From positions 14,078 through 78,077 of the forward strand of contig CALBSD010000128.1 in assembly GCA_937927625.1 (NCBI GenBank): 64,000 bases of DNA. Direction: 5' to 3'. Position numbers and translations under genes: made by a program. Every line of letters starts with the position of its first letter. Positions within the stretch are counted from its first letter, which is position 1. The stretch is from an uncultured Actinomycetes bacterium. Its GTDB lineage: Bacteria > Actinomycetota > Acidimicrobiia > Acidimicrobiales > Ilumatobacteraceae. Under the pieces are notes generated by a model. The model searched no databases. It saw only the letters and a program-made list of their open reading frames with translations, and was not told the DNA's origin. Below, piece after piece: positions 23,587 to 32,861 of the stretch.

Positions 23587-25722
23587 TCAGGACTTAAACA
23601 GGAACTCTTCCTCTTCTTCATTGAAGAGGAGGTCAAGTTCATCGCGCAACGTAGGCGATTTCTTTAACAATGGGTCTGCGGTAATCAATGTGACGGCATC
23701 CTCGCGAGCCCACATGATGAGGTCGAGGTCTCGCTGCAGCGATGCAAGTGTGAGATCGCTCTGGCCCTTCTGTCGGCGACCCATGATGGTTCCTTCACCA
23801 CGAAGGTTGAGATCTTCCTCTGCCAACACAAAACCATCCGTGCTGGCAACAAGTGCTTCCACTCGCGGAGATGGTTCATTGTCTTGGGTCACCAGATAGC
23901 AATGCGATTCCAACGCACCTCGACCAACACGGCCGCGTAACTGATGCAACTGCGCAATACCGAAACGTCCAGCATCAAGGATGATCATGCTCGTGGAGTT
24001 CGGAACGTCCACACCCACTTCAATCACTGTTGTTGCCACCAACACTTTGATCTCGCCGCGACGAAACGCGCCCATCACTTCTTCTTTTTCCGCCGACGAC
24101 ATGCGTCCGTGCAACAAGCCCACGCGATACCCAGAAAGTTCGCCGTACGAAAGTTCTTCGTATGTCTCCTCTGCAGAGGCAACTTCAAGCTTTTCGCTCT
24201 CTTCAATCAGAGGACACACGACATAGGCCTGCTGTCCGATGGCAAGACGTTCACGCACGTCTGCCCACATCGCACTGCGCTCCCCTTCGTCTGAGACTCG
24301 CGTTGTCACAATTGGTGTACGGCCTGGCGGCAGTTCATCAAGGATGCTCACGTCAAGATCGCCGTACACAGTCATTGCAGCGGTACGAGGAATAGGCGTT
24401 GCTGTCATGACGAGAACATCGGGAACAAGGCCGTGTTCGGACTCTTGCGCTTTGTCGCGAAGACGAGAACGTTGCTCCACTCCAAAGCGATGTTGTTCGT
24501 CAACGACGACAACACCCAGACTCTTGAACGACACTTTGTCTTGAATGAGAGCATGAGTACCAATGGCGATATCAACACTGCCATCAGCAATGCCGGCGAG
24601 AATCGCTTTGCGCTCTGCACCTTTCACCTTGTTCGTCAACAACTCAATACGTAACTGACGATCGCCAAAGAGGTTTCCTTCATCGCTGAGTCGCAGTGAG
24701 TCGAGCAACGCGCGAATACCAATGGCGTGCTGGTCGGCCAAGACTTCTGTTGGTGCCATCAGAGATGCCTGATGACCACCTTGCACTGCTGCAAGCATCG
24801 TTGCAACGGCAACCAACGTCTTACCCGCACCAACGTCACCTTGCAGAAGGCGATGCATGGGCTGGGGTGATGCAAGGTTCTTATAAATCTCAGCGATTGT
24901 TCGCGTTTGCGCTCCTGTGAGCGGGAACGGCAATGCCTTCATGAATCCATCAATGAGATGACCAGTTGTTTCATGCGCAAAACCAGCAGAGTCACGTTCC
25001 CACTGCGCCTTCTTGCCCACCAACATGAGCTGTACACGCAACACTTCATCAAATGCCAAGCGACGACGTGCCGCTTGATGCATTTCCGACGTCTCTGGCA
25101 AATGAATCGCGCGCATCGCTTCGCCACGCCCGATGAGTTCATGCGCCTTCAATACTTTTGCCGGCACCGGGTCTTCGATGCCGCGTGGCGCGCACTTGTT
25201 CAGCGCGTCTTCGATCCACTTCGCAAGGCTCTCTGACGAGATGCTCGACTTTCCACTTTGCGGATAGATGGGAACTATGCGCCCCGTGCGATTACCGATG
25301 GGATCAACAACAGGGTTTGTCATCTGTCGGTAGCCGTTGTACAACTCAGCTTTGCCGAACACTGCAACTTCAAGACCAACGGTCAATTGACGTTCGCGCC
25401 ACGACTGATTAAAGAACGTGAGCGACAGCTTGCCGGTGTCATCGCCAACGACCGCCGTCACCATGGCACGGTTGTTCCGCGTGCGAATCGACTTGCACGA
25501 CAACACCTTCACCATCACCATCGTGTCGACACCCAACTGCAGATCTCGCAGAGTCGACATGTTCGTGCGGTCGATGTATCGGCGTGGATACGTCTCGAGA
25601 AGATCAAGAACGCTGTGAATTCCAAACTCTTCAAGAGCTGGCTTTGTCTTTGGCCCGATGCCTTTGATTCGCTCGAGGTCGAGTTGGTCCAACTCGCGCA
25701 GAGTAAGAGGTGTACTACTCAA
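23587..25722 (-). CDS. recG: ATP-dependent DNA helicase RecG
   Basis: RecG remodels stalled replication forks and branch-migrates Holliday junctions. The protein has 711 residues. An N-terminal HhH-like segment (LERIKGIGPKTKPALEEFGI) leads to the wedge OB domain, then to the helicase with LLQGDVGAGKTLVA, VVVDEQHRFG (DEQH box), VMTATPIPRT and QLRGRVGRG. The likely start is TTG at 25722 (or TTG 25728), overlapping the DAK gene by eight bases; much longer upstream readings run inside that gene and are rejected. Confidence 0.96.
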   Translation of the reverse strand: MSSTPLTLRELDQLDLERIKGIGPKTKPALEEFGIHSVLDLLETYPRRYIDRTNMSTLRDLQLGVDTMVMVKVLSCKSIRTRNNRAMVTAVVGDDTGKLSLTFFNQSWRERQLTVGLEVAVFGKAELYNGYRQMTNPVVDPIGNRTGRIVPIYPQSGKSSISSESLAKWIEDALNKCAPRGIEDPVPAKVLKAHELIGRGEAMRAIHLPETSEMHQAARRRLAFDEVLRVQLMLVGKKAQWERDSAGFAHETTGHLIDGFMKALPFPLTGAQTRTIAEIYKNLASPQPMHRLLQGDVGAGKTLVAVATMLAAVQGGHQASLMAPTEVLADQHAIGIRALLDSLRLSDEGNLFGDRQLRIELLTNKVKGAERKAILAGIADGSVDIAIGTHALIQDKVSFKSLGVVVVDEQHRFGVEQRSRLRDKAQESEHGLVPDVLVMTATPIPRTAAMTVYGDLDVSILDELPPGRTPIVTTRVSDEGERSAMWADVRERLAIGQQAYVVCPLIEESEKLEVASAEETYEELSYGELSGYRVGLLHGRMSSAEKEEVMGAFRRGEIKVLVATTVIEVGVDVPNSTSMIILDAGRFGIAQLHQLRGRVGRGALESHCYLVTQDNEPSPRVEALVASTDGFVLAEEDLNLRGEGTIMGRRQKGQSDLTLASLQRDLDLIMWAREDAVTLITADPLLKKSPTLRDELDLLFNEEEEEFLFKS

Positions 25723-27394
25723 CGCCAAAGAGGTACGGGTAGAGAGGCTGTCCGCCAGCGTGTACCTCCACCGCCACATCAGGATGATTCTCGGCCACCC
25801 ATGCGGTGATCTGGTCGGTCTGCGCGGTTGTTGCATCGCTGCCGATGACAATCGTGAGAAGTTCACGAGCATCATCAATGAGGTGTTCCAGCAGCTGTGT
25901 TGCCGAACCCACCAAAGTGCCAGCAATAGAAACGATGCCGTCACCGCGCACGATGCCAATCCAGTCGCCTTCGGTGACTTTGCCAGCATCGGTATTCGTA
26001 TCGCGCACTGCTTGCGTCACTTCACCCGTTGCCACTGCTTCGGCTGCAACAGACATTGCACGAGCATTTGATTCAGCAGATGCTTCTGGGTCGTACGACA
26101 CCAATGATGCAAGTGCCTCTGGCATCGAACAGGTGGGAACAACGCGCACATCTTTTGTGGTGAGTGCATCTATCTGTTGCGCCACAGGAATGATGTTCTT
26201 GTTGTTCGGCAAGATGACCACTTGACGCGCGTTCATACGCTCGACTGCGGCAAGAAGTTCGGCGGTGGATGGGTTCAGGGTTTGTCCACCAGAGATCACA
26301 CCATGCACGCCCAGTTGGCCAAACAATTCGGCAAGACCGTCGCCACTTGCGACTGCAACGACTGCACATGTCACCGGTGGCAACGATGATGTCTGTGTGC
26401 GTGACTGCATGTGACCACCGAGTTCGGCTTCGCGTGCAGCGTGCTCTTCCGCAACTTCTTCAAACAAGTCAGTCACGCGAATCTGCTTTGGGCGACCGCC
26501 AAGCAACAGCGGCGCTTCAATGGCTGCACCGATGTCGTTGGTGTGAATGTGGCAGTTGTAGAGACCTTCACCGCCCACAACAACGATGGAGTCACCGATG
26601 GAACCCCAGGCAGCTTTGAACTCTGATGCATGAGAGTCATCAAGGTCGAGCAAGAACATCACTTCGTAGCGAAGTTCGCTGACATCAACGGTGCCGTCGT
26701 CGTGATGACGCTTTGCGACAGCTTCAAGCGCATCAGCCGAAGGACCAGCAGATTCATCTGGCTCTGGCATCTCTTCGCCGGCGACCACATGCAAGAACGC
26801 ATCAAGCAACAACAAGAACCCGGCGCCACCAGCATCGACCACGCCAGCGTCTTTCAACACAGGCAACATGTCGGGCGTACGAGACAATGCGTCACGACCC
26901 TGTGCGCGTGCTGCTTGCAACGTGCCTACAAGATCGGCTCCGCTATCGGCAGCCGCAACGGCGCCTTCAGAGGTTTCACGAACAACGGTGAGGATGGTTC
27001 CTTCAATGGGCTTCAACACTGCTTCATACGCAGCGGCTGCAGCCTTCGTAAATGCCGCGGCAATTCCTGCAGCGTCGACGCCATCGCCCATCGTCTCAAT
27101 GGTGGAGGAAAGTCCGCGAAGGATCTGACTGAGGATGACGCCGCTGTTGCCGCGGGCACCCATGAGGGATCCGTGACTCACGGCCTTACATGTAGAGGTC
27201 AGATCTGCAGGGGCTGCGTCCAACTCGGCTACCACGGCATCAAGGGTGCGGCCCATGTTGGTACCGGTGTCCCCGTCGGGCACTGGGTACACGTTCAGAC
27301 GGTTGATGGCAGGACCATGAGCCTTCATGGCATCACGGAAGGCCACAATCGTGCCCCTGAACTCTTCTGCCCCAAGTGTTTGCGCCCCAGCCAC
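25715..27394 (-). CDS. DAK2-domain fatty-acid-kinase-like protein (FakA/YloV)
   Basis: A 559-residue protein of the YloV/FakA family. FakA is the ATP-binding subunit that, with a FakB fatty-acid carrier, makes acyl-phosphate from free fatty acids; acyl-phosphate is also the product of PlsX, encoded nearby. The DAK2 kinase domain shows VYPVPDGDTGTNM (about 41-53), GARGNSGVILSQILRG and DAGGAGFLLLLDAF. A second domain has YNCHIHTNDIG with the family His, and a C-terminal region has LPNNKNI. The start is GTG at 27394. Its position before recG matches Gram-positive gene order. Confidence 0.9.
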   Translation of the reverse strand: MAGAQTLGAEEFRGTIVAFRDAMKAHGPAINRLNVYPVPDGDTGTNMGRTLDAVVAELDAAPADLTSTCKAVSHGSLMGARGNSGVILSQILRGLSSTIETMGDGVDAAGIAAAFTKAAAAAYEAVLKPIEGTILTVVRETSEGAVAAADSGADLVGTLQAARAQGRDALSRTPDMLPVLKDAGVVDAGGAGFLLLLDAFLHVVAGEEMPEPDESAGPSADALEAVAKRHHDDGTVDVSELRYEVMFLLDLDDSHASEFKAAWGSIGDSIVVVGGEGLYNCHIHTNDIGAAIEAPLLLGGRPKQIRVTDLFEEVAEEHAAREAELGGHMQSRTQTSSLPPVTCAVVAVASGDGLAELFGQLGVHGVISGGQTLNPSTAELLAAVERMNARQVVILPNNKNIIPVAQQIDALTTKDVRVVPTCSMPEALASLVSYDPEASAESNARAMSVAAEAVATGEVTQAVRDTNTDAGKVTEGDWIGIVRGDGIVSIAGTLVGSATQLLEHLIDDARELLTIVIGSDATTAQTDQITAWVAENHPDVAVEVHAGGQPLYPYLFGVE

Positions 27395-27512
27395 GGCTCT
27401 GAGGCTACTTACCCGTGGGTCCTCACCCGAAACAATGAGAAATACCCGCTGATTCCTCCCCCTGGACGGTTGGGGTCGCTTCAGTCTCGCTGGTAGTTTT
27501 TACATCTGCGTT

Positions 27513-27532
27513 CGAAAGGCCATCGCCTTTCG
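27513..27532 (+). other. Hairpin in the rpmB leader
   Basis: CGAAAGGC (27513-27520) and GCCTTTCG (27525-27532) form an 8-bp stem with a CATC loop, ending 22 bases before the rpmB start. GAAGAGG between hairpin and ATG is the likely ribosome binding site. It may be a translation control element or leader fold; no T-run makes it a terminator. Confidence 0.45.
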
Positions 27533-27554
27533 CGAATACGAAGAGGTTTCCAAA

Positions 27555-27749
27555 ATGGCTGCAGTTTGCGAAGTGTGTGGCAAGGGCCCGTCATGGGGTA
27601 TGTCGGTTTCTCACTCCCATGTGCGTACCAAGCGCCGTTGGAGCCCGAACATTCAGCGTGTTCGCGCAATCGTTAAAGGCGCGCCCCGTCGCCTCTATGT
27701 ATGCACCGCATGCATCAAGTCGGGCAAAGTCGTCAAGGCCGGCCGCTAA
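27555..27749 (+). CDS. rpmB: 50S ribosomal protein L28
   Basis: The 64 residues begin AAVCEVCGKGPSWGMSVSHS, followed by KRRWSPNIQRVRA and CTACIKSGKV. Two CxxC pairs make it the zinc-binding (C+) form. It is divergent from the FakA-like gene, an arrangement common in Gram-positive bacteria. It is followed eight bases later by an OB-fold gene, probably on the same transcript. Confidence 0.97.
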   Translation: MAAVCEVCGKGPSWGMSVSHSHVRTKRRWSPNIQRVRAIVKGAPRRLYVCTACIKSGKVVKAGR

Positions 27750-27757
27750 AGGCACCC

Positions 27758-27979
27758 ATGCAGGGCGTCATCAAGGCTTACGACCCCACCAGCGGTGACG
27801 GCGTCGTCATCAGCGACACAGATCTTTCCGAGTTCAACCTCGCCCCTAACGCTCTCGAAGGCAGCATTTTTCGCATGCTTCGTCAGGGCCAGCGAGTGGT
27901 CTTCGTTTTGGACGACGCAGGTCGTGCCACAAGTCTCAGCCTCGGTTCCGAGTCAGACATGGGAACCCCTGGGGTTTAA
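27758..27979 (+). CDS. Cold-shock-like OB-fold protein
   Basis: A 73-residue protein with a cold-shock-domain-like layout: GVIKAYDPTSGDGVVI at the start resembles the G-x-V-K-x-F/Y-x-x-x-x-G-F/Y-G opening of CSD proteins. It lacks the aromatic RNP1 motif KGFGFI, so nucleic acid binding by stacking is not assured. The rest (ALEGSIFRMLRQGQRVVFVLDD, RATSLSLGSE) fits a five-stranded barrel. The ATG at 27758, eight bases after rpmB, is preferred. An actinobacterial small family; coupling to L28 suggests a translation-related role. Confidence 0.75.
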   Translation: MQGVIKAYDPTSGDGVVISDTDLSEFNLAPNALEGSIFRMLRQGQRVVFVLDDAGRATSLSLGSESDMGTPGV

Positions 27980-27984
27980 TTTTT
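27964..27984 (+). terminator. Weak intrinsic terminator overlapping the OB-fold gene stop
   Basis: AACCC (27964-27968) and GGGTT (27972-27976) flank a CTG loop and are followed by TAATTTTT. The stop codon TAA (27977-27979) lies inside the element. The stem is short, so efficiency is doubtful, but the T-run is in place. Confidence 0.35.
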
Positions 27985-28060
27985 AGGATGTAGTGAGTTC
28001 CCCTAGGGTTCACCTTTGGAACTTTCCACAAACCATCCTCCCCAACGAAGAGGTCCGCAC

Positions 28061-29851
28061 ATGGCTGCAACCACTGGCAACACCCGATTGAAGCAATGGG
28101 TCAACGACTGGGCAGAAATTCTGCAACCAGAGTCGATCTATTGGTGCGACGGAACAGCTGAAGAGTACGAATCACTCTGTCAGTCACTTGTTGATGCAGG
28201 AACCTTTAAGAAGCTCGACGAAGCGAAGCGTCCAAACAGCTATTGGGCACACTCAGATCCGGGCGACGTTGCCCGCGTGGAAGACCGCACCTTCATTTGT
28301 TCAACAAAGAAGGAAGACGCAGGTCCGAACAACAACTGGCGCGAACCATCAGAGATGCGCGCTGAGATGAACTCGTTGTACAAGGGCGCCATGAAGGGCC
28401 GCACCATGTACGTCGTTCCTTTCTCTATGGGACCACTTGGCTCCCCCATCGCACACATTGGCGTGCAGCTCACCGATAGCGCATACGTTGCAGTCAGCAT
28501 GCGCATCATGACTCGCATGGGCCAAGGCGCACTCGATGTTCTTGGTGACAACGAATGGGTTCCTTGTGTTCACTCCGTTGGTGATCCACTTGCAGCTGGT
28601 CAGACATCTTCGTCATGGCCTTGCAACCCCGACAACAAGTACATCGTTCACTTCCCAGAGACTCGCGAGATCTGGTCATACGGTTCGGGTTACGGCGGCA
28701 ACGCTCTCTTGGGCAAGAAGTGTTTCGCACTTCGCATCGCGTCCGTCATGGCACGTGATGCAGGCTGGCTTGCAGAGCACATGCTCATCCTCAAACTCAC
28801 CAACCCAGAAGGCGCATCGAAGTACATCGCTGCAGCATTCCCATCAGCATGCGGCAAGACAAACCTCGCCATGCTCGTGCCAACGATCCCAGGCTGGAAG
28901 GCCGAGACAATCGGTGACGACATTTGCTGGATGAAGTTCGGCGAAGATGGCCGTCTCTACGCAATCAACCCAGAAGCCGGATTCTTCGGCGTTGCACCTG
29001 GCACCGGTTACGACACCAACGCCAACGCAATGGAAACTCTCTGGGGCAACAGCATCTACACAAACACCGCACTCACTCCTGACGGTGACGTGTGGTGGGA
29101 AGGCATGAGCGACACTCCTCCAGCACGTGCAACCGACTGGAAGGGCAATGTGTGGACTCCAGAGTCCGAGGGCGCAGCCGCTCACCCGAACGCACGCTTC
29201 ACCGCTCCTGCATCACAGTGCCCATGCATTGCTCCTGAATGGGAAGACCCAGCAGGCGTTCCTATCTCGGCAATCCTCTTCGGTGGACGTCGTCGCACAA
29301 CTGTTCCATTGGTGACAGAAGCATTCGACTGGGACCACGGCGTGTTCCTTGGCAGCATCATGGCTTCCGAGACCACCGCTGCAGCAGCAGGTGCTGTTGG
29401 CAACCTTCGCTTCGACCCAATGGCCATGTTGCCATTCTGCGGTTACAATATGGCCGACTACTTCGGTCACTGGTTGAAGGTCGGCGCAGCAACCAAGAGT
29501 GAAAACCTTCCGAAGATTTTCTTCGTGAACTGGTTCCGTCGCGATGAAGATGGTCGCTTCCTCTGGCCGGGATACGGCGAGAACAGCCGTGTGCTCAAGT
29601 GGATCTTCGACCGTGTTGACGGCAAGGGTGCAGCAAACAAGACCAGCATTGGTTACTTGCCATCCCCTGCAGACATCGACACAAAGGGTCTTGAGATTGA
29701 CTCTGCAGACCTCGATGCGCTCTTGGCAGTGGACACAGACGGCTGGAAGGCCGCAGTGCCACAGATTCGCGAGCACTACGCACAGTTCGGCGCAGCATTG
29801 CCCGCCAAGCTTGCGAAGTCTCTCGACGATCTTGCAGCATCGCTGAACTAA
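28061..29851 (+). CDS. pckG: Phosphoenolpyruvate carboxykinase (GTP)
   Basis: PckG turns oxaloacetate and GTP into PEP, CO2 and GDP, the entry to gluconeogenesis. The 596 residues contain the GTP-class P-loop AAFPSACGKTNLAML (about 263-277) with the reactive cysteine of the family, DDICWMKFGEDG, NPEAGFFGVAPGT and FGGRRRTTVPLV. The ATG at 28061 with GAAGAGG upstream is preferred to an earlier frame. Actinobacteria typically use this GTP form rather than the ATP form. A strong terminator follows at once. Confidence 0.98.
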   Translation: MAATTGNTRLKQWVNDWAEILQPESIYWCDGTAEEYESLCQSLVDAGTFKKLDEAKRPNSYWAHSDPGDVARVEDRTFICSTKKEDAGPNNNWREPSEMRAEMNSLYKGAMKGRTMYVVPFSMGPLGSPIAHIGVQLTDSAYVAVSMRIMTRMGQGALDVLGDNEWVPCVHSVGDPLAAGQTSSSWPCNPDNKYIVHFPETREIWSYGSGYGGNALLGKKCFALRIASVMARDAGWLAEHMLILKLTNPEGASKYIAAAFPSACGKTNLAMLVPTIPGWKAETIGDDICWMKFGEDGRLYAINPEAGFFGVAPGTGYDTNANAMETLWGNSIYTNTALTPDGDVWWEGMSDTPPARATDWKGNVWTPESEGAAAHPNARFTAPASQCPCIAPEWEDPAGVPISAILFGGRRRTTVPLVTEAFDWDHGVFLGSIMASETTAAAAGAVGNLRFDPMAMLPFCGYNMADYFGHWLKVGAATKSENLPKIFFVNWFRRDEDGRFLWPGYGENSRVLKWIFDRVDGKGAANKTSIGYLPSPADIDTKGLEIDSADLDALLAVDTDGWKAAVPQIREHYAQFGAALPAKLAKSLDDLAASLN

Positions 29852-29857
29852 GCACTT

Positions 29858-29900
29858 AATAAAAAAGCCCCTCGCCATTTCGGCGAGGGGCTTTTTTATT
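29858..29900. terminator. Strong bidirectional terminator
   Basis: A 19-bp perfect stem (29858-29876 with 29882-29900), GC-rich in the middle with A-runs and T-runs outside, and an ATTTC loop. It starts six bases after the pckG stop and serves both pckG and the convergent membrane-protein gene. Confidence 0.95.
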
Positions 29901-29914
29901 TATCGAATGAGAGA

Positions 29915-30286
29915 TCAGGCTTTGCCGACGAGCATGGCGCGGATGCCAAGGCCCATCAAGAAGAGTCCACCAAAGCCGTACAACAAGTACACGCGGCTCT
30001 TCAGTTGCAAGCGGTAGCTGTAAATGATCGCAACAGTCATGATGGCAACGAAGCCATAGAACGCATGGAACGCGGGGAACTCGAGTTTCTGCTTGTTCAC
30101 CATGGTCACACCCAGTGCAACTTGCACGAAGATCGTGAACTGAGCGATGCCGGTGTACCACCAGAGCGCACGTGTACGAAGCGGGGTCAACTTGTGCGCT
30201 GCCAATGCCCAGAGTCCGGCAAGACCATTACTGATAATGGCCACCCAGGCCCAGGACTGGTGAATTTGAAGCAAGGTTGCGAGCAC
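29915..30286 (-). CDS. Four-helix integral membrane protein
   Basis: A 123-residue protein with four hydrophobic helices (about 10-30, 44-63, 73-92, 98-117) and no soluble domain. His9 in IHQSW, His31 in AAHKL and His74 in FHAFYG lie at or within the helices and could in principle ligate heme, but no known cytochrome pattern is complete. I do not recognise the family. It begins at a GTG at 30286, about 30 bases after the histidine phosphatase gene, and may share its transcript. Confidence 0.7.
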   Translation of the reverse strand: MLATLLQIHQSWAWVAIISNGLAGLWALAAHKLTPLRTRALWWYTGIAQFTIFVQVALGVTMVNKQKLEFPAFHAFYGFVAIMTVAIIYSYRLQLKSRVYLLYGFGGLFLMGLGIRAMLVGKA

Positions 30287-30315
30287 GAAACGAATCTAGT
30301 CGGCGACGGCGCGAA

Positions 30316-30879
30316 TTATCGGATGAGAGTGTCAGCTTCGCCGCCGGTTTCCACCAGCGTGAGCACACCATCGGTGATATCGAATGTTGTGACGGAACAA
30401 TTGTCCAGGCTTGCGATCATGACAGCGTCATTTGCAGTCGCAACGCCGATTACTGCATTGATTGCAACGAAGTGACTGAAGATAACGGTGTCTTCCTGAA
30501 TCGAAGCGACGCGCGCAGCGATGTCATTGCGGTATTGCGCGTAGTGAGCACCAGAACGTTCTGCAACTTGTGTCCATGAACCAGCCATGGCCTCACGCAG
30601 CCATTCGCCTCGTTCTTCAACTGCGTAGCCCTCGGGCGAAGGAATCTCCCCCACCAATGGTTCAACAACCAGTTCCTTCTTCCACGCCGTTGCCAACGGG
30701 AATGCCGTTTGCTGACAACGCAACAATGGGCTCGACAACACGGGCAATGGACCCAGCGATGACAGACGTGTCGCAACTGCAAGAGCTTGGCTTCGGCCTA
30801 ACTCATCCAGCGCAGGGTCTGGATCAACATTCCATCCTGCAGCAGCACGTCCATGACGCACCATGTAAACACGGGTCAT
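30316..30879 (-). CDS. Histidine phosphatase family protein
   Basis: A phosphoglycerate-mutase-like phosphatase of 187 residues. The phosphohistidine motif VRHGRA is at residues 7-12, followed by LSSPLLRCQQTA and a late SHFVAIN with the second histidine. The substrate is unknown; many such enzymes act on small phosphate esters. It overlaps the end of the PIG-L deacetylase gene by four bases, so the two are translationally coupled. Confidence 0.9.
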   Translation of the reverse strand: MTRVYMVRHGRAAAGWNVDPDPALDELGRSQALAVATRLSSLGPLPVLSSPLLRCQQTAFPLATAWKKELVVEPLVGEIPSPEGYAVEERGEWLREAMAGSWTQVAERSGAHYAQYRNDIAARVASIQEDTVIFSHFVAINAVIGVATANDAVMIASLDNCSVTTFDITDGVLTLVETGGEADTLIR

Positions 30880-31676
30880 TCGAAGATCCAGCCGTCACGC
30901 ATTGGGCTGTCATCTTTTGGATCAATGAACCACTCGAATCCGAATTGGTGTGCAAAACGTTCATCATCCATCGACAAGAAGAAACTTGAATCGGACAATT
31001 GGCTTGCATGACACTTCATCGCTGCGCGCTTCTGTGCTGCGTACTTCACCACATCAACTTTGAGATTGATCTCAGACTCCAATGAACCCATGGGGTTGCC
31101 ATCATCCATGGGTCCGTCCGGATCAAAACCTTCACGATCTGGCGGCAACATGCCAGCGTCACGCGCTGCCTGTAATCCACGACGTAGCTGATCGCGATTC
31201 ATTGTTCCTTCAAGAACACGAACACTGGGGAACAACTCGGCGGCTCGATGGCCCACCTTGTGCACCATGATGTGGTCTGGGTGGCCGTAGCCGCCGTGCC
31301 AGTCGTATGTCGTGAGGACATCGGCGTTTTCTTCGCGAAGAACTTCCGCAAGTTTGTGACCGGCTTCATCAAGCGATGCGTTACAGAACGCGCCTGCATT
31401 CTCGTTCTGTTCCCACCCCGTCATGCCGCTGTCTTCATATCCGAGGAATACGACGCGATGCACACCAAGAGCTTCTGCTGACGCAAGCGTCTCGTGATGA
31501 CGGATGTTGACCAGAGTCTCCCCTGCCGGCATATCGGCGGGAACTTCGCCGTGGTCGCCATTCGTTGCGACAACAAGAACGACGCGATGACCTTCTGCCG
31601 ATGCACGAGCAATCGTGCCGCCAGTACCGATGCATTCATCATCGGGGTGAGCGTGAAAACAAACGAGAGTTGACAT
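30876..31676 (-). CDS. PIG-L (LmbE) family N-deacetylase, mycothiol type
   Basis: A zinc deacetylase of 266 residues. The metal motif HAHPDDE is at residues 8-14, and GGYGHPDHIMVH supplies the third ligand. This family includes MshB and Mca, which make or use mycothiol by hydrolysing GlcNAc-inositol amides. The C-terminus (residues about 210-266, KYAAQKRAAMKCHASQ...) is Mca-like. Whether it is MshB, Mca or another member cannot be fixed from sequence alone. It directly follows the CoA-transferase gene with no gap. Confidence 0.88.
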   Translation of the reverse strand: MSTLVCFHAHPDDECIGTGGTIARASAEGHRVVLVVATNGDHGEVPADMPAGETLVNIRHHETLASAEALGVHRVVFLGYEDSGMTGWEQNENAGAFCNASLDEAGHKLAEVLREENADVLTTYDWHGGYGHPDHIMVHKVGHRAAELFPSVRVLEGTMNRDQLRRGLQAARDAGMLPPDREGFDPDGPMDDGNPMGSLESEINLKVDVVKYAAQKRAAMKCHASQLSDSSFFLSMDDERFAHQFGFEWFIDPKDDSPMRDGWIFE

Positions 31677-32828
31677 TTATGCCTGCTTTGCTGCGCCGTT
31701 GGCGAGCAATGCATCGACGTTTGCAATACCCCATTCACGAAGCACTTCAGCAGTGTGCTGACCAGCGTGTGCCGATGGACGGTCCACGGTGGGCGTTGTA
31801 CGCGAGAAGCGTGGTGCGGGAGCTGGCTGCATGTGGCCATTGATATTGATGAATGTCTGGCGCTCCACGTTGTGTGGGTGAGCCGCGGCTTCACTCATTG
31901 TGAGAACCGGTGCGAAGCACACATCAGTTGCTTCCATGATCTCGCACCACTCATCACGAGTCTTCTGCTTCATCACTTCACGCAAGCGCTCTTTGAGATG
32001 CGGCCATTGTGACTGATCCATCTGCTTTGCGAACTCAGGATCACCAGCAAGACCGGTGAGCTCCAGAAGCAATGCATAGAACTGTGGCTCAATTGAGCCG
32101 AGCGAGACGTACTTGCCGTCCTTGCACTCGAACACGTCATAGAAGTGGGCACCAGTGTCAAGAAGATTCGTTCCAGGTGCATTCTCATTGAAGATGCCCA
32201 TCGACTTGAACGACCAGAACATTGTCATCAACACTGCTGCACCATCAACCATGGCGGTGTCAACAACTTGACCCTTGCCGCTCTTTGATGCCTCAAGCAA
32301 TGCGCACACAACGCCGTATGCGAGGAACATTCCACCGCCGCCAAAGTCGCCCACCATGTTGAGTGGAGGCAATGGCATTTCGTCCTTCCGAGCGAAGTGC
32401 GCAAGAGAACCAGACAACGAGATGTAGTTGATGTCATGGCCTGCGGCCTGTGCATACATACCCTCTTGGCCCCATCCGGTCATACGACCAAAGACCAACC
32501 GTGGGTTACGTGCCTGACACACATCAGGTCCAATGCCGAGACGTTCCATTACGCCTGGACGGAAACCTTCAATGAGAGCATCGGCCTTCTCTACTAACTG
32601 CAAGAGAGCTTCAACGCCTTCGGGGCTCTTGAGGTCGAGTGCGATGTTGCGGCGACCGCGCAACATGAGATCTCCTGCAGGAGTATCTGGCGCTGGGCCA
32701 CGCACCGCTTGCGCACGATCAACGCGAATAACTTCTGCGCCCATATCTGCAAGCAACATCGCAGCAAATGGACCAGGTCCGATTCCTGCGATTTCGATGA
32801 TTTTGTATCCGCTCAGTGGACCAGCCAT
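31677..32828 (-). CDS. Alpha-methylacyl-CoA racemase (CaiB family)
   Basis: A family III CoA-transferase-fold protein of 383 residues. His131, Asp132 (GHDINYISLSG) and Asp161 (VGDFGGGGM) correspond to the His126/Asp156 catalytic pair of mycobacterial MCR, with the same 30-residue spacing. That points to racemisation of 2-methyl-branched acyl-CoAs, needed to degrade branched fatty acids or sterol side chains. Opening LSGYKIIEIAGIGPGPFAAMLLADMGAEVI is typical. It lies between the deacetylase and an alpha/beta hydrolase, all on the minus strand. Confidence 0.88.
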   Translation of the reverse strand: MAGPLSGYKIIEIAGIGPGPFAAMLLADMGAEVIRVDRAQAVRGPAPDTPAGDLMLRGRRNIALDLKSPEGVEALLQLVEKADALIEGFRPGVMERLGIGPDVCQARNPRLVFGRMTGWGQEGMYAQAAGHDINYISLSGSLAHFARKDEMPLPPLNMVGDFGGGGMFLAYGVVCALLEASKSGKGQVVDTAMVDGAAVLMTMFWSFKSMGIFNENAPGTNLLDTGAHFYDVFECKDGKYVSLGSIEPQFYALLLELTGLAGDPEFAKQMDQSQWPHLKERLREVMKQKTRDEWCEIMEATDVCFAPVLTMSEAAAHPHNVERQTFININGHMQPAPAPRFSRTTPTVDRPSAHAGQHTAEVLREWGIANVDALLANGAAKQA

Positions 32829-32861
32829 GACGTTTCCTTTATATGAAATTGAAGAGATGAA

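Noticed and set aside
23587..25989. 800-codon reading of recG
   Set aside because: The extra 89 residues lie inside the FakA-like gene and lack RecG family sequence; the TTG at 25722 fits the conserved start.
26630..27496. 288-codon plus-strand frame
   Set aside because: Antisense to the FakA-like gene and rich in Cys/His/Arg with no domain; a shadow frame.
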